Source of the DNA: Roseburia intestinalis L1-82
Lineage (GTDB): Bacteria; Bacillota; Clostridia; Lachnospirales; Lachnospiraceae
NCBI RefSeq assembly: GCF_900537995.1
Contig: NZ_LR027880.1
Coordinates: 3,813,001 to 3,877,000 of the forward strand
Length of the DNA: 64,000 nt
Direction: 5' to 3'
Part shown: one piece after another, positions 25,243-34,460 of the stretch
Position numbering within the stretch: position 1 is the first letter of the stretch
Layout of the letters: each line of letters begins with the position of its first letter
The notes under the pieces: model-generated
The model's database searches: none
Seen by the model: only the letters and a program-made list of their open reading frames with translations
What the model was told of the DNA's origin: nothing
Made by a program: the position numbers and the translations under genes

Positions 25243-26709
25243 TTATAATGCTGAGATTCTTTGTTGCATATCAATAACTTGAACTTTACTATTTTTAAGA
25301 ACTAATCCATACGAAAAATGAATCGTATTTCCTCCCACTGGTTCAAATTTAACATATTGTCCACATATATTTCTATTACGTTCACCAAATATTTTCTTTA
25401 TCTTTTCTGGCAATACACTATATATCGGACATGACACATCTATAGTATAAAATCCATTTTTCATAGGATTACCTCTGTCACTAAACCATTCACTTATTGA
25501 AATTCTATTACCTGCTACAGATTTACATTGAGCTGTATATTCTTTGCCACGTAATGTAAACATTAATGGGGTTTCCTCTGGAATATTAGAAGATACTTGA
25601 AATCTTATCTTTCCATCATTCATTTTCCAGCTCAATGAAGCTTCAATCTTCAATTCCTTTCCATTAATAGGTTGTTTAGGTTCTAATTCCTCGGGCAATG
25701 GCAATAAATCTCCCATCTCAACGTAATGATTTTTATAATACCATCTACCATATTTCTGTATAAATCCCCATGATGACAAATAATTGCTGTTTAACTGATC
25801 TATAGTAGCATCCGAAAACTGAAATCCTCTTTTTGAATAATCTACTCTTGAATATGCACGTAAAATTTTAATAATTGGTATATGATATTTATTATAGGCA
25901 TCTATATATGGCAAACATTCAATATCATAAATATTATCCGAAGCATTCTCATAAGATTTTCGACGAGCACATATGAATTCATATATTTTCTCATCAGTAA
26001 CCTGTTCATTGACTGGTTGTGGCGTAACAGAAAAATAAAAGTCTCCCACTAACGAAGAATATTCCCATGAAAGCTGTTCTTCTCCGTATTGGCTAATTGA
26101 TATTTCTGACACTTTATTTCTAACAAATTTAAACATTTCTTCAATTTTCAAATTTGGAATAAGCATAGCATCTTTTAAAACTTGTGTATATAATCCATTA
26201 CTACATTGTCCATCAAATGCACTACAGTCAGCGCTTGTAGAATAAGCAATCATAGTACCTTTAGGTGGATTATTAAATGGCGCAAAGCCTGTTAAAAATC
26301 CCCTCCCCATAGCAAAAGGATTATCTCGACATGCATCCAATATACATATTAATGTTTTTCCCTTATATGAAGATGCACCTTCTAACAGCGAATTTAAACA
26401 ATAACAAGAGACCATTGTCTTGCTTTTATCACTTAACTTTAAATCAATAGGAACGATAAAATTTTTACCGTCGATTTGCATACCATGCCCTGCATAAAAA
26501 AATACCCCTACAGCATATTCATCTAATGCCTGTAAAAAATCATTAACAGATTTTTGAATATCTATTAAATTTGCATCCATTATTTTTGTAACATCAAAAT
26601 TTAATTTATTCAAAATACTAGCAATATCGTCAGCATCATTCTTAGGATTATTCAATTTCCCTACATTTGAATAATCAGAATTACCGATTACTAATGCAAT
26701 TCTATCCAT
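25243..26709 (-). CDS. Caspase-like (metacaspase, peptidase C14) protein
   Basis: The 488-residue protein has an N-terminal caspase fold: RIALVIGNSDYSNVGKL, the catalytic histidine in FFYAGHGMQ (H75) and the catalytic cysteine in CILDACRDNPF (C127). An S1-pocket-like stretch, MIAYSTSADCSAFDG, follows. The C-terminal 130 residues look beta-rich (SLSWKMNDGKIRFQVSS) and may be a sensor or target-binding domain. ATG at 26709 has GAGGTGA six bases upstream. It is more AT-rich than the neighbouring relaxase, which suggests separate acquisition. Bacterial caspase homologues often act in abortive phage defence or regulated lysis; here that is inference from the mobile context. Confidence 0.85.
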   Translation of the reverse strand: MDRIALVIGNSDYSNVGKLNNPKNDADDIASILNKLNFDVTKIMDANLIDIQKSVNDFLQALDEYAVGVFFYAGHGMQIDGKNFIVPIDLKLSDKSKTMVSCYCLNSLLEGASSYKGKTLICILDACRDNPFAMGRGFLTGFAPFNNPPKGTMIAYSTSADCSAFDGQCSNGLYTQVLKDAMLIPNLKIEEMFKFVRNKVSEISISQYGEEQLSWEYSSLVGDFYFSVTPQPVNEQVTDEKIYEFICARRKSYENASDNIYDIECLPYIDAYNKYHIPIIKILRAYSRVDYSKRGFQFSDATIDQLNSNYLSSWGFIQKYGRWYYKNHYVEMGDLLPLPEELEPKQPINGKELKIEASLSWKMNDGKIRFQVSSNIPEETPLMFTLRGKEYTAQCKSVAGNRISISEWFSDRGNPMKNGFYTIDVSCPIYSVLPEKIKKIFGERNRNICGQYVKFEPVGGNTIHFSYGLVLKNSKVQVIDMQQRISAL

Positions 26710-26846
26710 TATTCTCACCTCTGAAATTATCTTACGTTTTATTTCATAATTAAAAATTTTAAATTCATTTCTTAATATAAATTTTAATCTGTTATTTTGA
26801 TCATACCACCTTCTTAGCCCATTTTATATAAACTCTTACAAACACT

Positions 26847-26869
26847 GAAAAGCTCCCGAAGGAGCTTTC
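26847..26869 (-). terminator. Terminator after tnpV
   Basis: GAAAGCTCC TTCGG GAGCTTTTC, read leftward, is a stable stem with a short tetraloop-like turn and a weak U-tract. It lies 6 bases after the TnpV stop. Confidence 0.6.
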
Positions 26870-26875
26870 CACGCT

Positions 26876-27247
26876 TTAAATATACACTAATTCTTTCAAC
26901 ACAATCTCTTCTGCAGCATTCCGGGCATTATTTACCGCTCTAACCCATTCCATCTGGTCACGAGCTTTCAATTCTTCCGTAATGCCCTGCTTCTCCATCA
27001 TCTGACTCACCAGAATATCCATTCTCTCCTGTGCTTCATCGTCCACAGTATTCAGATGTTCTGTCAGTCTGTCTTCCAGCATATACAGTGAATACATTGC
27101 CGGACGATGCTCTTTCAGATATGTTTTCCGCATCATTCCATATTTCCCATAATGCGGTTCTTCATCTGTACTGACAAGATTCGAATAGTAAATTCCGTCT
27201 GCGCCAAGTGTGTAGGTTCCACCCATTTTTTCAAATGTGCTTTTCAT
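26876..27247 (-). CDS. TnpV-type transposon-encoded protein
   Basis: The 123-residue protein starts MKSTFEKMGGTYTLGADGIY and has a helical C-terminus (LEDRLTEHLNTVDDEAQERM). It matches the TnpV family of Tn4451-like elements from memory. Function is unknown. GGAGG precedes ATG by 8 bases. It is the last element-like gene before rlmD, 31 bases from the rlmD stop, so it marks the right end of the mobile region. Confidence 0.8.
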   Translation of the reverse strand: MKSTFEKMGGTYTLGADGIYYSNLVSTDEEPHYGKYGMMRKTYLKEHRPAMYSLYMLEDRLTEHLNTVDDEAQERMDILVSQMMEKQGITEELKARDQMEWVRAVNNARNAAEEIVLKELVYI

Positions 27248-27278
27248 GTGTTATTCCTCCTTGAAATCAGCGATGTCC

Positions 27279-28976
27279 TTAAATCATCGCAAAATATTTC
27301 AGGGCAGCCTTGATAGCATCTTCTTTCTCTTTCGGGCATTGTGGAACTCTTGCATTTTCTGATTTTGGAAGATTATAGTTTTCTCCCACTTCAATTCCAC
27401 ATTTGCGTTTTACCTGAGAAATATATAAACTTGAAACCTTCAAGCCAAATTCTTTCAGCACATAATCTTTGATTTCCTGATAGGTTGCTTTCAACTCGGC
27501 ACTGGTGGCATCCAGCTCGTCCAGGTCTAAGTCGATCTCTATCGTGTCATCTGGTTTTTGTTGGGACAAAAGAACAACCGTCTCCACGTGTGTTGTATTC
27601 CCAAACTGATCCACCGCCCTTACCTTGCAAAGCTCATATCCGCCCTCACAAAGCACCTTAAGATCCCTCGCTAACGTTGCCGAATCACAGCTTACATACA
27701 CGATCCGCTCCGGCTGCATCTTAAGCATCGTCTCAAGACATACACCATCGCACCCCTTTCGCGGCGGATCGACCACGATCACATCCGGGTGCAGCATATC
27801 TGCATCTGTGTCTTTCTTTTTTTCATAAAATGCCGGCAGCACTTCCTCTGCTTTTCCTACAAAAAACTCAGCATTATTGATACCGTTGAGCGCCGCATTA
27901 TTCTTCGCATCCTCGATTGCCTGTGGGATGATCTCCACCCCATAAACTTTTCCCGCTTTCTGTGCAAGAAAAAGTGAAATCGTGCCGATGCCGCAATATA
28001 GATCCCACACGGTCTCTTTTCCGGTCAGTCCCGCATAGTCGAGCGCAAGGCTGTAGAGTTTTTCCGTCTGGACAGGATTGACCTGATAAAATGACTGCGG
28101 TGAAATATGGTATGCGACCGCTGTATCAGTCAGTGAAAAATCCTTCGTATCGCATAGATGGATCATATCGGTAATGTATGGATCGCCCCAGATACATTTC
28201 GTCACATCCCCGAGGATCACATTTGTTTTCTTCGTATTCTGATTGATGGAAATGCTCTTCATTCCCTCGATGGCTGTCAATCTGTCGATCAGTTTTTCCA
28301 CTTTAGGAAGACTACTTCCGTTGATAATCACACAGACCATAAGCTCTTTTGTGGAAAACCCATAGCGGATCAGAACATGACGAACCAGCCCCTTACCTGT
28401 ATTTTCATCGTAAGATGCCACATGATATTCTTTCATATAAGAAAGGACTTCATTTAAAATAATCTGATTTTCCTCCACACCCAGTTTACAGTCATTGACC
28501 GGGATAATACTGTGGGTACGCGCTGCATAAAAACCGGCAACCGGATTCCCATCTTTATCTGCACCGATCGGAAACTGTGCCTTGTTCCGGTAGCGGTATG
28601 GTTCTTTCATCCCCACGACAGGAAGCATGATTCGGTCGATCAATTCCGGCGCAAAACCGCCAATACGAATCAGATTTCCGCGCACTTTGTTCTGCTTAAA
28701 TTCCAGCTGCTTTTCATAATCCAACGCCTGTATCTGACATCCGCCGCATCTCCTGTGAAGTTCACACTGTGGTGTCACACGAAATTTAGACGGCGATAAA
28801 ATCTGCTCCACTCTCGCATAACCATAATTTTTCTTCATCTTTGTGATGCGGGCTTCGATCTCATCTCCAAGCACCGCATCTTTAACGAAAAAGGTCATGC
28901 CATCGTATTTTCCGATTCCTTCGCCGTCCACGCCCATATCTTCGATTTTCAGTTCTATGATATCATTTTTCTGCAT
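27279..28976 (-). CDS. rlmD: 23S rRNA (uracil-C5)-methyltransferase RlmD/RumA with extra C-terminal domain
   Basis: The 565-residue protein methylates a uracil of 23S rRNA using SAM. It has an N-terminal TRAM domain, an iron-sulfur cysteine set (CELHRRCGGCQ), the SAM-binding region WDLYCGIGTISLFL, DPPRKGC and the catalytic YVSCDSATLARDL. The canonical protein ends near THVETVVLLSQQ. About 85 further residues follow (acidic linker, then VSSLYISQVKRKCGIEVGEN). The 3' end of rlmD/rumA is a known integration site for conjugative elements, and this tail sits at the edge of one. The tail may be element-borne. Confidence 0.9.
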   Translation of the reverse strand: MQKNDIIELKIEDMGVDGEGIGKYDGMTFFVKDAVLGDEIEARITKMKKNYGYARVEQILSPSKFRVTPQCELHRRCGGCQIQALDYEKQLEFKQNKVRGNLIRIGGFAPELIDRIMLPVVGMKEPYRYRNKAQFPIGADKDGNPVAGFYAARTHSIIPVNDCKLGVEENQIILNEVLSYMKEYHVASYDENTGKGLVRHVLIRYGFSTKELMVCVIINGSSLPKVEKLIDRLTAIEGMKSISINQNTKKTNVILGDVTKCIWGDPYITDMIHLCDTKDFSLTDTAVAYHISPQSFYQVNPVQTEKLYSLALDYAGLTGKETVWDLYCGIGTISLFLAQKAGKVYGVEIIPQAIEDAKNNAALNGINNAEFFVGKAEEVLPAFYEKKKDTDADMLHPDVIVVDPPRKGCDGVCLETMLKMQPERIVYVSCDSATLARDLKVLCEGGYELCKVRAVDQFGNTTHVETVVLLSQQKPDDTIEIDLDLDELDATSAELKATYQEIKDYVLKEFGLKVSSLYISQVKRKCGIEVGENYNLPKSENARVPQCPKEKEDAIKAALKYFAMI

Positions 28977-28978
28977 AA

Positions 28979-29929
28979 TTATAATTTCCCGGAGCGTCTG
29001 ATATTGCTCTCAAGCAGACGGTTGTACCCCTGCCATTCCTGATTATTTTCCGGCACGTTGTTAAAGATTTCGCGCACCGTCTCCATCTTTGCATCGATAT
29101 TATCCGCAAAACTGAGTGCCAATGCCTCCGGCAGCGCCGGTTTTTTCGGTGAACCAAACTCTAACTCGCCGTGATGTGCTAAAATACAGTGCTTTAACTC
29201 GCTTGCCAGTCCCTTTGGAAAATCCGGGATCGTGCGGATCCTGTCACCGACCATCTCGGTTCCGATAATAATATGTCCTAAAAGCTGACCGTCATCCGTG
29301 TAATCATTTTCCGGGAATGTGGAAAGCTCCTCTAATTTTCCGATATCATGGAAAATAGCTGCCGTGATCAAAAGATCGCGGTTTAACATCGGATAACAGC
29401 CTGCAAAATAATCACAGTGCTTTGCCACACTTAAGCTGTGCTCAAGCAGACCACCGACAAATCCGTGGTGCACAGTCTTTGCAGCAGAGTGGAATTTAAA
29501 GCGTTTTTCAAAATCTGCATCTTCCACAAAAAAGCTCTCTAACAGCTTCTTTAAATGCACTTCTTTGATGCTCGCAATCAGGCCTTTTAACTCCTCATAC
29601 ATCTGGTCGATATCCTTATCGCTGACCGGAAGGTAATCTTTTGGATCATACTCCCCTTCCTGCACCTTGCGGACACGCTTTACATTCAGCTGTAAATTGC
29701 CCTGAAAGCTGGTGATATCACCCATTACGGCTATGTAATTCAGTGAATCGAACTCGTCGATTCCAACAGAACCAGGCTCCCAGATTTTCGCATCCAGTGT
29801 GCCCGTTTTGTCCTGTAAGATCAATGTATCATAAGGTTTTCCTGCCTTTGTCAGTGCAGACTGTTTTACTTTACATAGATAGATTTCATTAATTCGCTCG
29901 CCCTCTCTGAGGCTCTCAATATACTTCAT
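28979..29929 (-). CDS. yhaM: 3'-5' exoribonuclease YhaM-type (OB + HD domains)
   Basis: The 316-residue protein has an N-terminal OB-fold (LILQDKTGTLDAKIWEPGS) and a C-terminal HD phosphohydrolase domain (HHGFVGGLLEHSLSVAKHCD ... AAIFHDIGKLEEL ... HCILAHHGELEFG). This combination is the YhaM family of 3'-5' exonucleases of Firmicutes. AAGGAG lies 4 bases before ATG. It is 2 bases from rlmD and probably co-transcribed. Confidence 0.9.
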   Translation of the reverse strand: MKYIESLREGERINEIYLCKVKQSALTKAGKPYDTLILQDKTGTLDAKIWEPGSVGIDEFDSLNYIAVMGDITSFQGNLQLNVKRVRKVQEGEYDPKDYLPVSDKDIDQMYEELKGLIASIKEVHLKKLLESFFVEDADFEKRFKFHSAAKTVHHGFVGGLLEHSLSVAKHCDYFAGCYPMLNRDLLITAAIFHDIGKLEELSTFPENDYTDDGQLLGHIIIGTEMVGDRIRTIPDFPKGLASELKHCILAHHGELEFGSPKKPALPEALALSFADNIDAKMETVREIFNNVPENNQEWQGYNRLLESNIRRSGKL

Positions 29930-29930
29930 A

Positions 29931-30089
29931 CTACTCCTTATTCCTGCTTTTATTTTCTAAAATTATTATGCCTGTATCCGCATTTCTGCTTCTAAAACGC
30001 ATACCGGTGTCCACATTTCTGTTTCTGACATGCATGGCCGCATCCGCATTTCTGCTTCTAAAATACATGCCTGTATCTGGTTCACATCT
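29931..30089 (-). repeat. 33-bp tandem repeat with open frame between htrA-like gene and yhaM
   Basis: Three full units (29970-30002, 30003-30035, 30036-30068) and a part unit (30069-30089) form a 33-bp tandem repeat. Read leftward, all units are open in the frame that follows the TAG of the htrA-like gene. They encode an 11-residue repeat of the type MRFRSRNADTG, ending in a TAG at 29931 that overlaps the yhaM ribosome binding site. It may be a short ORF, a read-through extension or a decayed 3' end. Confidence 0.6.
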
Positions 30090-31505
30090 CTATGGCAGTA
30101 CACTGACTTCTACCGTGCAGGTGATTTCCGTATAACCTTCCGGTCCCTGCCGCTCAATCTTCACTTCCACCGTATCTTCCGGCTTTAACGAAAGCAGTTT
30201 TTTCTCATAATTTTCTGCCGTAAGAATCTCATCCCCGTCAATCTCCGTAATGACATCCCCATTCTGAAGTCCCGCCGCCATTGCCGGTGAATCCATGCAG
30301 ACATCTTTGATATAGGCGCCTTTTGGTATTTCATATTCACGTTCGATCGCCGCAGTAACCGTTGTCACTTCAAGCCCGATGCACGGAATATCCTGTCCGT
30401 TTGACAACATCTCAATCAATGCCTTTAATTCAGAAATAGAAATCGCTGTCAGCGTATTCTCATCGCCTGCACTGCTGTATCCCTGCATCACGATCCCGAT
30501 GATCTCACCATCCACATTGACAAGCGCACCGCTTCCATTGCTGCTTCCGACAATATCTGTCGTAAATACACTGTAATTATGATCTATCGTGGAAATACTA
30601 TTTGTCGTAGATGTGATATTTCCAGTCAGGATTGAATAATTTGTTCCAAGCGGACTTCCGATTGCAATCGCAATCGTTCCCTGCGCAACAGTCAGTGAAT
30701 TGCCAAGAACTGCAACCGTGATCGCATTCTTTGTACTTTCTGTAAGCTCCGAAGTCTTTACGCTTAACACGGCAATCCCTGTATTGCCATCGTATTTTTT
30801 CATCTCAGCTTTCACTGAAACATCATTAATAAATGTAACGTAGATCTCCTGGGCATCCGCAATCGCCTTGCGCTCTGTCAAAACCAGAAGTTCTCTGCTG
30901 TTCTCCGCTACAATGATTCCGGAGGCCTGACCTTTGCTCTCATACGGATTATTAAACCAGTCGGTGTCACTCTTTACGCCGGTTACAGTCACAATAGACT
31001 TATTGGCTTCTTTTCCAACGGCATATAACTTGTTCTGCAGCTTCTGAAAATCAGCAAGTTCAAGTTCCCGCAGGTCATTGTCCGGAACATTCTCTCCGGT
31101 CTGCTCTGTTTCCGTTTCACCCGTCTGTTCCTGCTGTGAGTTTCCCACTTCTCCATTTTCCTGCGATCCGTTGTTCTCCGCTGCCCCGTTTTCTCCCTGC
31201 TGCCCGTCGTTCTCTGTCTCCTGTGTATCCTTCTGTTCCGACGCTTCCTGTATATCGCCCTGACTTGGCTCCTCCGTTTCCGTGACATCATCTTGCGGAA
31301 TCGTAACAACCGGCTTCTCCTCTGGGTAAAACCAGTTTGAAAACTCAGGCTGCAGTAAACTAAACACCAGCGCAGCCACCGCACCAAAAATTACGGCAAG
31401 CGCTACCGTAAACAATGCTTTTTTTACAAGACGTTTTTTATTCAACGGCTTCTCCTTGATCTGTTCATTAATAAAAGAAAAGCCACCCTTCTCTTTCTCC
31501 TGCAT
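30090..31505 (-). CDS. HtrA/DegP-like membrane protein with PDZ domain, catalytic triad lost
   Basis: The 471-residue protein has a cytoplasmic N-terminus, one membrane segment (about 31-52), a low-complexity E/Q/G/T-rich linker (65-145), a trypsin-like domain (160-345) and a C-terminal PDZ domain (about 365-465, GLQNGDVITEIDG). The three catalytic positions are changed: the TNNHVV histidine position reads TERKAI (K213), the TDLAV aspartate position reads TGIAV (G243), and GNSGG reads NGSGA. It is therefore probably a non-proteolytic scaffold or sensor outside the membrane. ATG at 31505 follows GGAAGGG; a longer upstream frame has no site. Confidence 0.85.
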   Translation of the reverse strand: MQEKEKGGFSFINEQIKEKPLNKKRLVKKALFTVALAVIFGAVAALVFSLLQPEFSNWFYPEEKPVVTIPQDDVTETEEPSQGDIQEASEQKDTQETENDGQQGENGAAENNGSQENGEVGNSQQEQTGETETEQTGENVPDNDLRELELADFQKLQNKLYAVGKEANKSIVTVTGVKSDTDWFNNPYESKGQASGIIVAENSRELLVLTERKAIADAQEIYVTFINDVSVKAEMKKYDGNTGIAVLSVKTSELTESTKNAITVAVLGNSLTVAQGTIAIAIGSPLGTNYSILTGNITSTTNSISTIDHNYSVFTTDIVGSSNGSGALVNVDGEIIGIVMQGYSSAGDENTLTAISISELKALIEMLSNGQDIPCIGLEVTTVTAAIEREYEIPKGAYIKDVCMDSPAMAAGLQNGDVITEIDGDEILTAENYEKKLLSLKPEDTVEVKIERQGPEGYTEITCTVEVSVLP

Positions 31506-31650
31506 GATTTTCCCTTCCTTAACAAAAATGAAAACCGCACCTAGTTTATTATAGTTTGAAACACATACGCTTGCAACACTATTTTTTGCATTTCCGGCTT
31601 TCATTCCCCTAATTAATGGGATATAATGTGAATTAGCAATGAGCAGTGCC

Positions 31651-31709
31651 AAACATGGAAATAACAAAAAATGGCTGCTCGCAGACACTTTTTTGTTATT
31701 TTTATGTTT
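31651..31709. repeat. Long A/T-rich inverted repeat
   Basis: AAACAT GG AAATAACAAAAAA (31651-31671) pairs with TTTTTTGTTATTT TT ATGTTT (31689-31709) around a 17-base loop. It may be a bidirectional terminator or part of a small repetitive element in the 406-base spacer between the htrA-like gene and mutS2. Confidence 0.65.
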
Positions 31710-31727
31710 GATAGGGCGAATGCCCGT

Positions 31728-31849
31728 CAGCCCGGAAAATCTCTGATTTTTCGGGCTGGCACTGCGGACTAAAGTCGAACACAACTCCCCGTCAACTCAG
31801 CGCAACCTCTGATTTTTCGGGCTGGCACTGCGGACTAAAGTCGAACACA
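31728..31849. repeat. Hairpin plus 43-bp direct repeat upstream of mutS2
   Basis: CAGCCCGGAAAATC / GATTTTTCGGGCTG (31728-31741 with 31745-31758) forms a stable stem with a 3-base loop. A 43-base segment starting CTCTGATTTTTCGGGCTGGC occurs at 31741-31783 and again, unchanged, at 31807-31849. A diverged third version of its end (CCACTGCAAACTAAA) is near 31868. This looks like a small repetitive extragenic element. Confidence 0.7.
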
Positions 31850-31911
31850 CATATCCGTCGGCATGCTGCCACTGCAAACTAAATTTTCAACCACAAGGAA
31901 TTACAAATCAT

Positions 31912-34338
31912 ATGAATGAAAAAGTTTTAAAAACATTAGAATACAATAAAATCATCGCACGTCTCGCGGAGCACGCTTCCAGCGAGGACGCAAAAAAACG
32001 CTGTCTTACCCTCACACCAGGCACAGACATAAACGAAATCAACCTTTTACAGTTACAGACCAAAGATGCCCTAAACCGTCTCTTTAAAGGCGGGCGCATC
32101 TCTTTTTCCGGTGTACACGACATCCGAGACTCCCTGAAACGTTTAGAGATCGGTGCATCCTTAAGCATCACGGAACTGCTGCGCGTCTGCTCTCTCTTAG
32201 AGGCAGCAAAACGTTCAAAAGCATTTTCCCGCACCAGCATCGGACACACCGGACCGGACCGTCCTGCCGCAGCAGACGGGACAGACGAACTTCCGGTCGA
32301 CTCACTGACCGGATTTTTCGATCAGATTGAGCCGCTCACACCGTTATGCGATGAGATCCGCCGCTGCATTTTATCGGAGGACGAGATCGCGGACGATGCC
32401 AGCAGTACGCTCCGCTCCATCCGCAAATCCATGCGTGGCATGAACGATAAGATCCGCGCACAGATGAACTCGATGATCAACAACACGACCACACGCAGCT
32501 ATTTACAGGATGCTGTCATCACGATGCGCGACGGCCGCTACTGCCTGCCGGTCAAAGCCGAGGCAAAATCGCAGGTTCCTGGTATGGTGCACGACCAGTC
32601 CTCCTCCGGTTCCACGCTCTTTATCGAACCGCTCGCTGTCGTAAACTTAAACAACGAATACAAAGCGTTACTGATCAAAGAAAAAGAAGAGATCGAAGTC
32701 ATCCTCGCAAACTTAAGCAACTTAACGGCAGGATACTCCATGCAGCTTCACACCGACTATAACGTACTCACGGAACTTGATTTTATTTTTGCAAAAGCAG
32801 CCTTCGCACAGACTTACAATGGTGTTGCCCCGACCTTCAACACAGATGGACGGATCAATATCAAAAAAGGCCGTCATCCACTGCTCGACGCAAAAAAAGT
32901 AGTGCCGATCGACGTGCGCCTCGGAGAAGATTTTACCCTGCTTATCATTACCGGTCCAAACACCGGTGGTAAAACCGTCTCCTTAAAAACAGTCGGCCTT
33001 CTGACATTGATGGGTCAGGCAGGACTTCACATCCCGGCTTCCGAGCGTTCGGAGCTTGGAATTTTTGAGGAAGTGTTTGCCGACATCGGAGATGAGCAGA
33101 GTATTGAGCAGTCTTTAAGTACATTCTCCTCCCACATGACAAACATCACCCGCATTTTAAGCCAGGTCAACGACCGCTCCCTCGTGCTTTTCGATGAACT
33201 CTGTGCCGGAACTGACCCGACGGAGGGTGCCGCACTTGCGATCTCCATTTTATCGAAATTAAAACTGTACGGTGCGCGTGTCATGGCAACCACTCATTAC
33301 AGCGAATTAAAAGTATTTGCCCTGCAGACCTCCGGCGTAGAAAATGCCTGCTGTGAATTTGACGTGGAATCTTTAAGCCCGACTTACCGTCTTTTAATCG
33401 GTATTCCTGGAAAGAGTAATGCATTTGCGATTTCCACGAAACTCGGTCTCAGCGAAGATATCATCGAGGACGCTAAGGGACGGATCAGTGAAAATGACAT
33501 GAATTTTGAGGATCTTTTAGCTGACCTTGAAAAGAGCCGTATCACGATTGAAAAAGAACAGCTTGAGATCAATCAGTATAAAGAGGAAATCCAGAAACTA
33601 AAAGAACAGCTCGAACAGAAACAGGAACGCTTAGACGCAAGCCGTGACAAGATCCTGCGCGAAGCAAATGAGCAGGCTTACAATATCATCAGAGAAGCCA
33701 AAGATCTTGCTGATGAAACGATCCGCAATTTCAATAAATACGGCACCGCACACGCTCCCGTCAGCGAAATGGAAAAAGAACGTACAAAACTGCGCGATAA
33801 GATGAACAACGCACAGAAAAAAATGTCTGACCAGAAAAAGAATGCTGCGCCGAACCATAAGATTCCAAAGAAACTTCGCATTGGCGACCGCGTCAAAGTC
33901 ATCAGCATGAACTTAAACGGAACCGTGCATTCCCTGCCAAACGCAAAGGGTGACCTTTATGTACAGATGGGAATTTTGCGCTCCCTTGTCAACATCAACG
34001 ACCTGATCCTGTTAGAGGAAGAAACTTCTCCGACCAGCAAAAAATACGGCCGTACCGGTGCCGGCAAAATCAAAATGAGCAAGTCCGCATCCGTCTCCAC
34101 AGAGATCAACCTGATCGGCAAGACCACCGACGAGGCGATCGCTCTTTTGGATAAATATTTAGATGATGCCTACCTTGCACATATTCCGTCTGTCCGCATC
34201 GTCCACGGCAAGGGAACCGGTGCACTGCGCAATGCCGTGCAGGCGCATTTAAAACGGCTAAAATATGTGAAATCATTCCACCTCGGCGAATATGGCGAAG
34301 GTGATGCCGGCGTAACGATTGCCGAATTTAAAGACTGA
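31912..34338 (+). CDS. mutS2: Endonuclease MutS2
   Basis: The 808-residue protein has a MutS-type core with helical lever and ABC ATPase: Walker A ITGPNTGGKT, signature STFSSHM, Walker B LVLFDELCAGTDP. A coiled coil (about 520-640) follows, and the C-terminal Smr nuclease domain has EINLIGKTTDEA and VRIVHGKGTGAL. MutS2 splits collided ribosomes or suppresses recombination rather than repairing mismatches. Length and domains are complete. It is read rightward, opposite to the genes on its left. Confidence 0.93.
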   Translation: MNEKVLKTLEYNKIIARLAEHASSEDAKKRCLTLTPGTDINEINLLQLQTKDALNRLFKGGRISFSGVHDIRDSLKRLEIGASLSITELLRVCSLLEAAKRSKAFSRTSIGHTGPDRPAAADGTDELPVDSLTGFFDQIEPLTPLCDEIRRCILSEDEIADDASSTLRSIRKSMRGMNDKIRAQMNSMINNTTTRSYLQDAVITMRDGRYCLPVKAEAKSQVPGMVHDQSSSGSTLFIEPLAVVNLNNEYKALLIKEKEEIEVILANLSNLTAGYSMQLHTDYNVLTELDFIFAKAAFAQTYNGVAPTFNTDGRINIKKGRHPLLDAKKVVPIDVRLGEDFTLLIITGPNTGGKTVSLKTVGLLTLMGQAGLHIPASERSELGIFEEVFADIGDEQSIEQSLSTFSSHMTNITRILSQVNDRSLVLFDELCAGTDPTEGAALAISILSKLKLYGARVMATTHYSELKVFALQTSGVENACCEFDVESLSPTYRLLIGIPGKSNAFAISTKLGLSEDIIEDAKGRISENDMNFEDLLADLEKSRITIEKEQLEINQYKEEIQKLKEQLEQKQERLDASRDKILREANEQAYNIIREAKDLADETIRNFNKYGTAHAPVSEMEKERTKLRDKMNNAQKKMSDQKKNAAPNHKIPKKLRIGDRVKVISMNLNGTVHSLPNAKGDLYVQMGILRSLVNINDLILLEEETSPTSKKYGRTGAGKIKMSKSASVSTEINLIGKTTDEAIALLDKYLDDAYLAHIPSVRIVHGKGTGALRNAVQAHLKRLKYVKSFHLGEYGEGDAGVTIAEFKD

Positions 34339-34460
34339 TTTCAGACAAAAAGTAATTTCAGTAAGACAGATTTTATCTGATCCCATGCACAAAGCACTGC
34401 CGAAGCAATACCATTTCGTCTGATTTACAAACAGAATAACAACTAACAGGAGGTAATTTT

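Noticed and set aside
29970..30089. 33-bp repeats as a CRISPR array
   Set aside because: The units abut without unique spacers and there is no cas gene; it is a simple tandem repeat.
31912..32249. Leftward open frames inside mutS2
   Set aside because: They are antisense shadows of a complete, well-conserved MutS2 with biased codon use.
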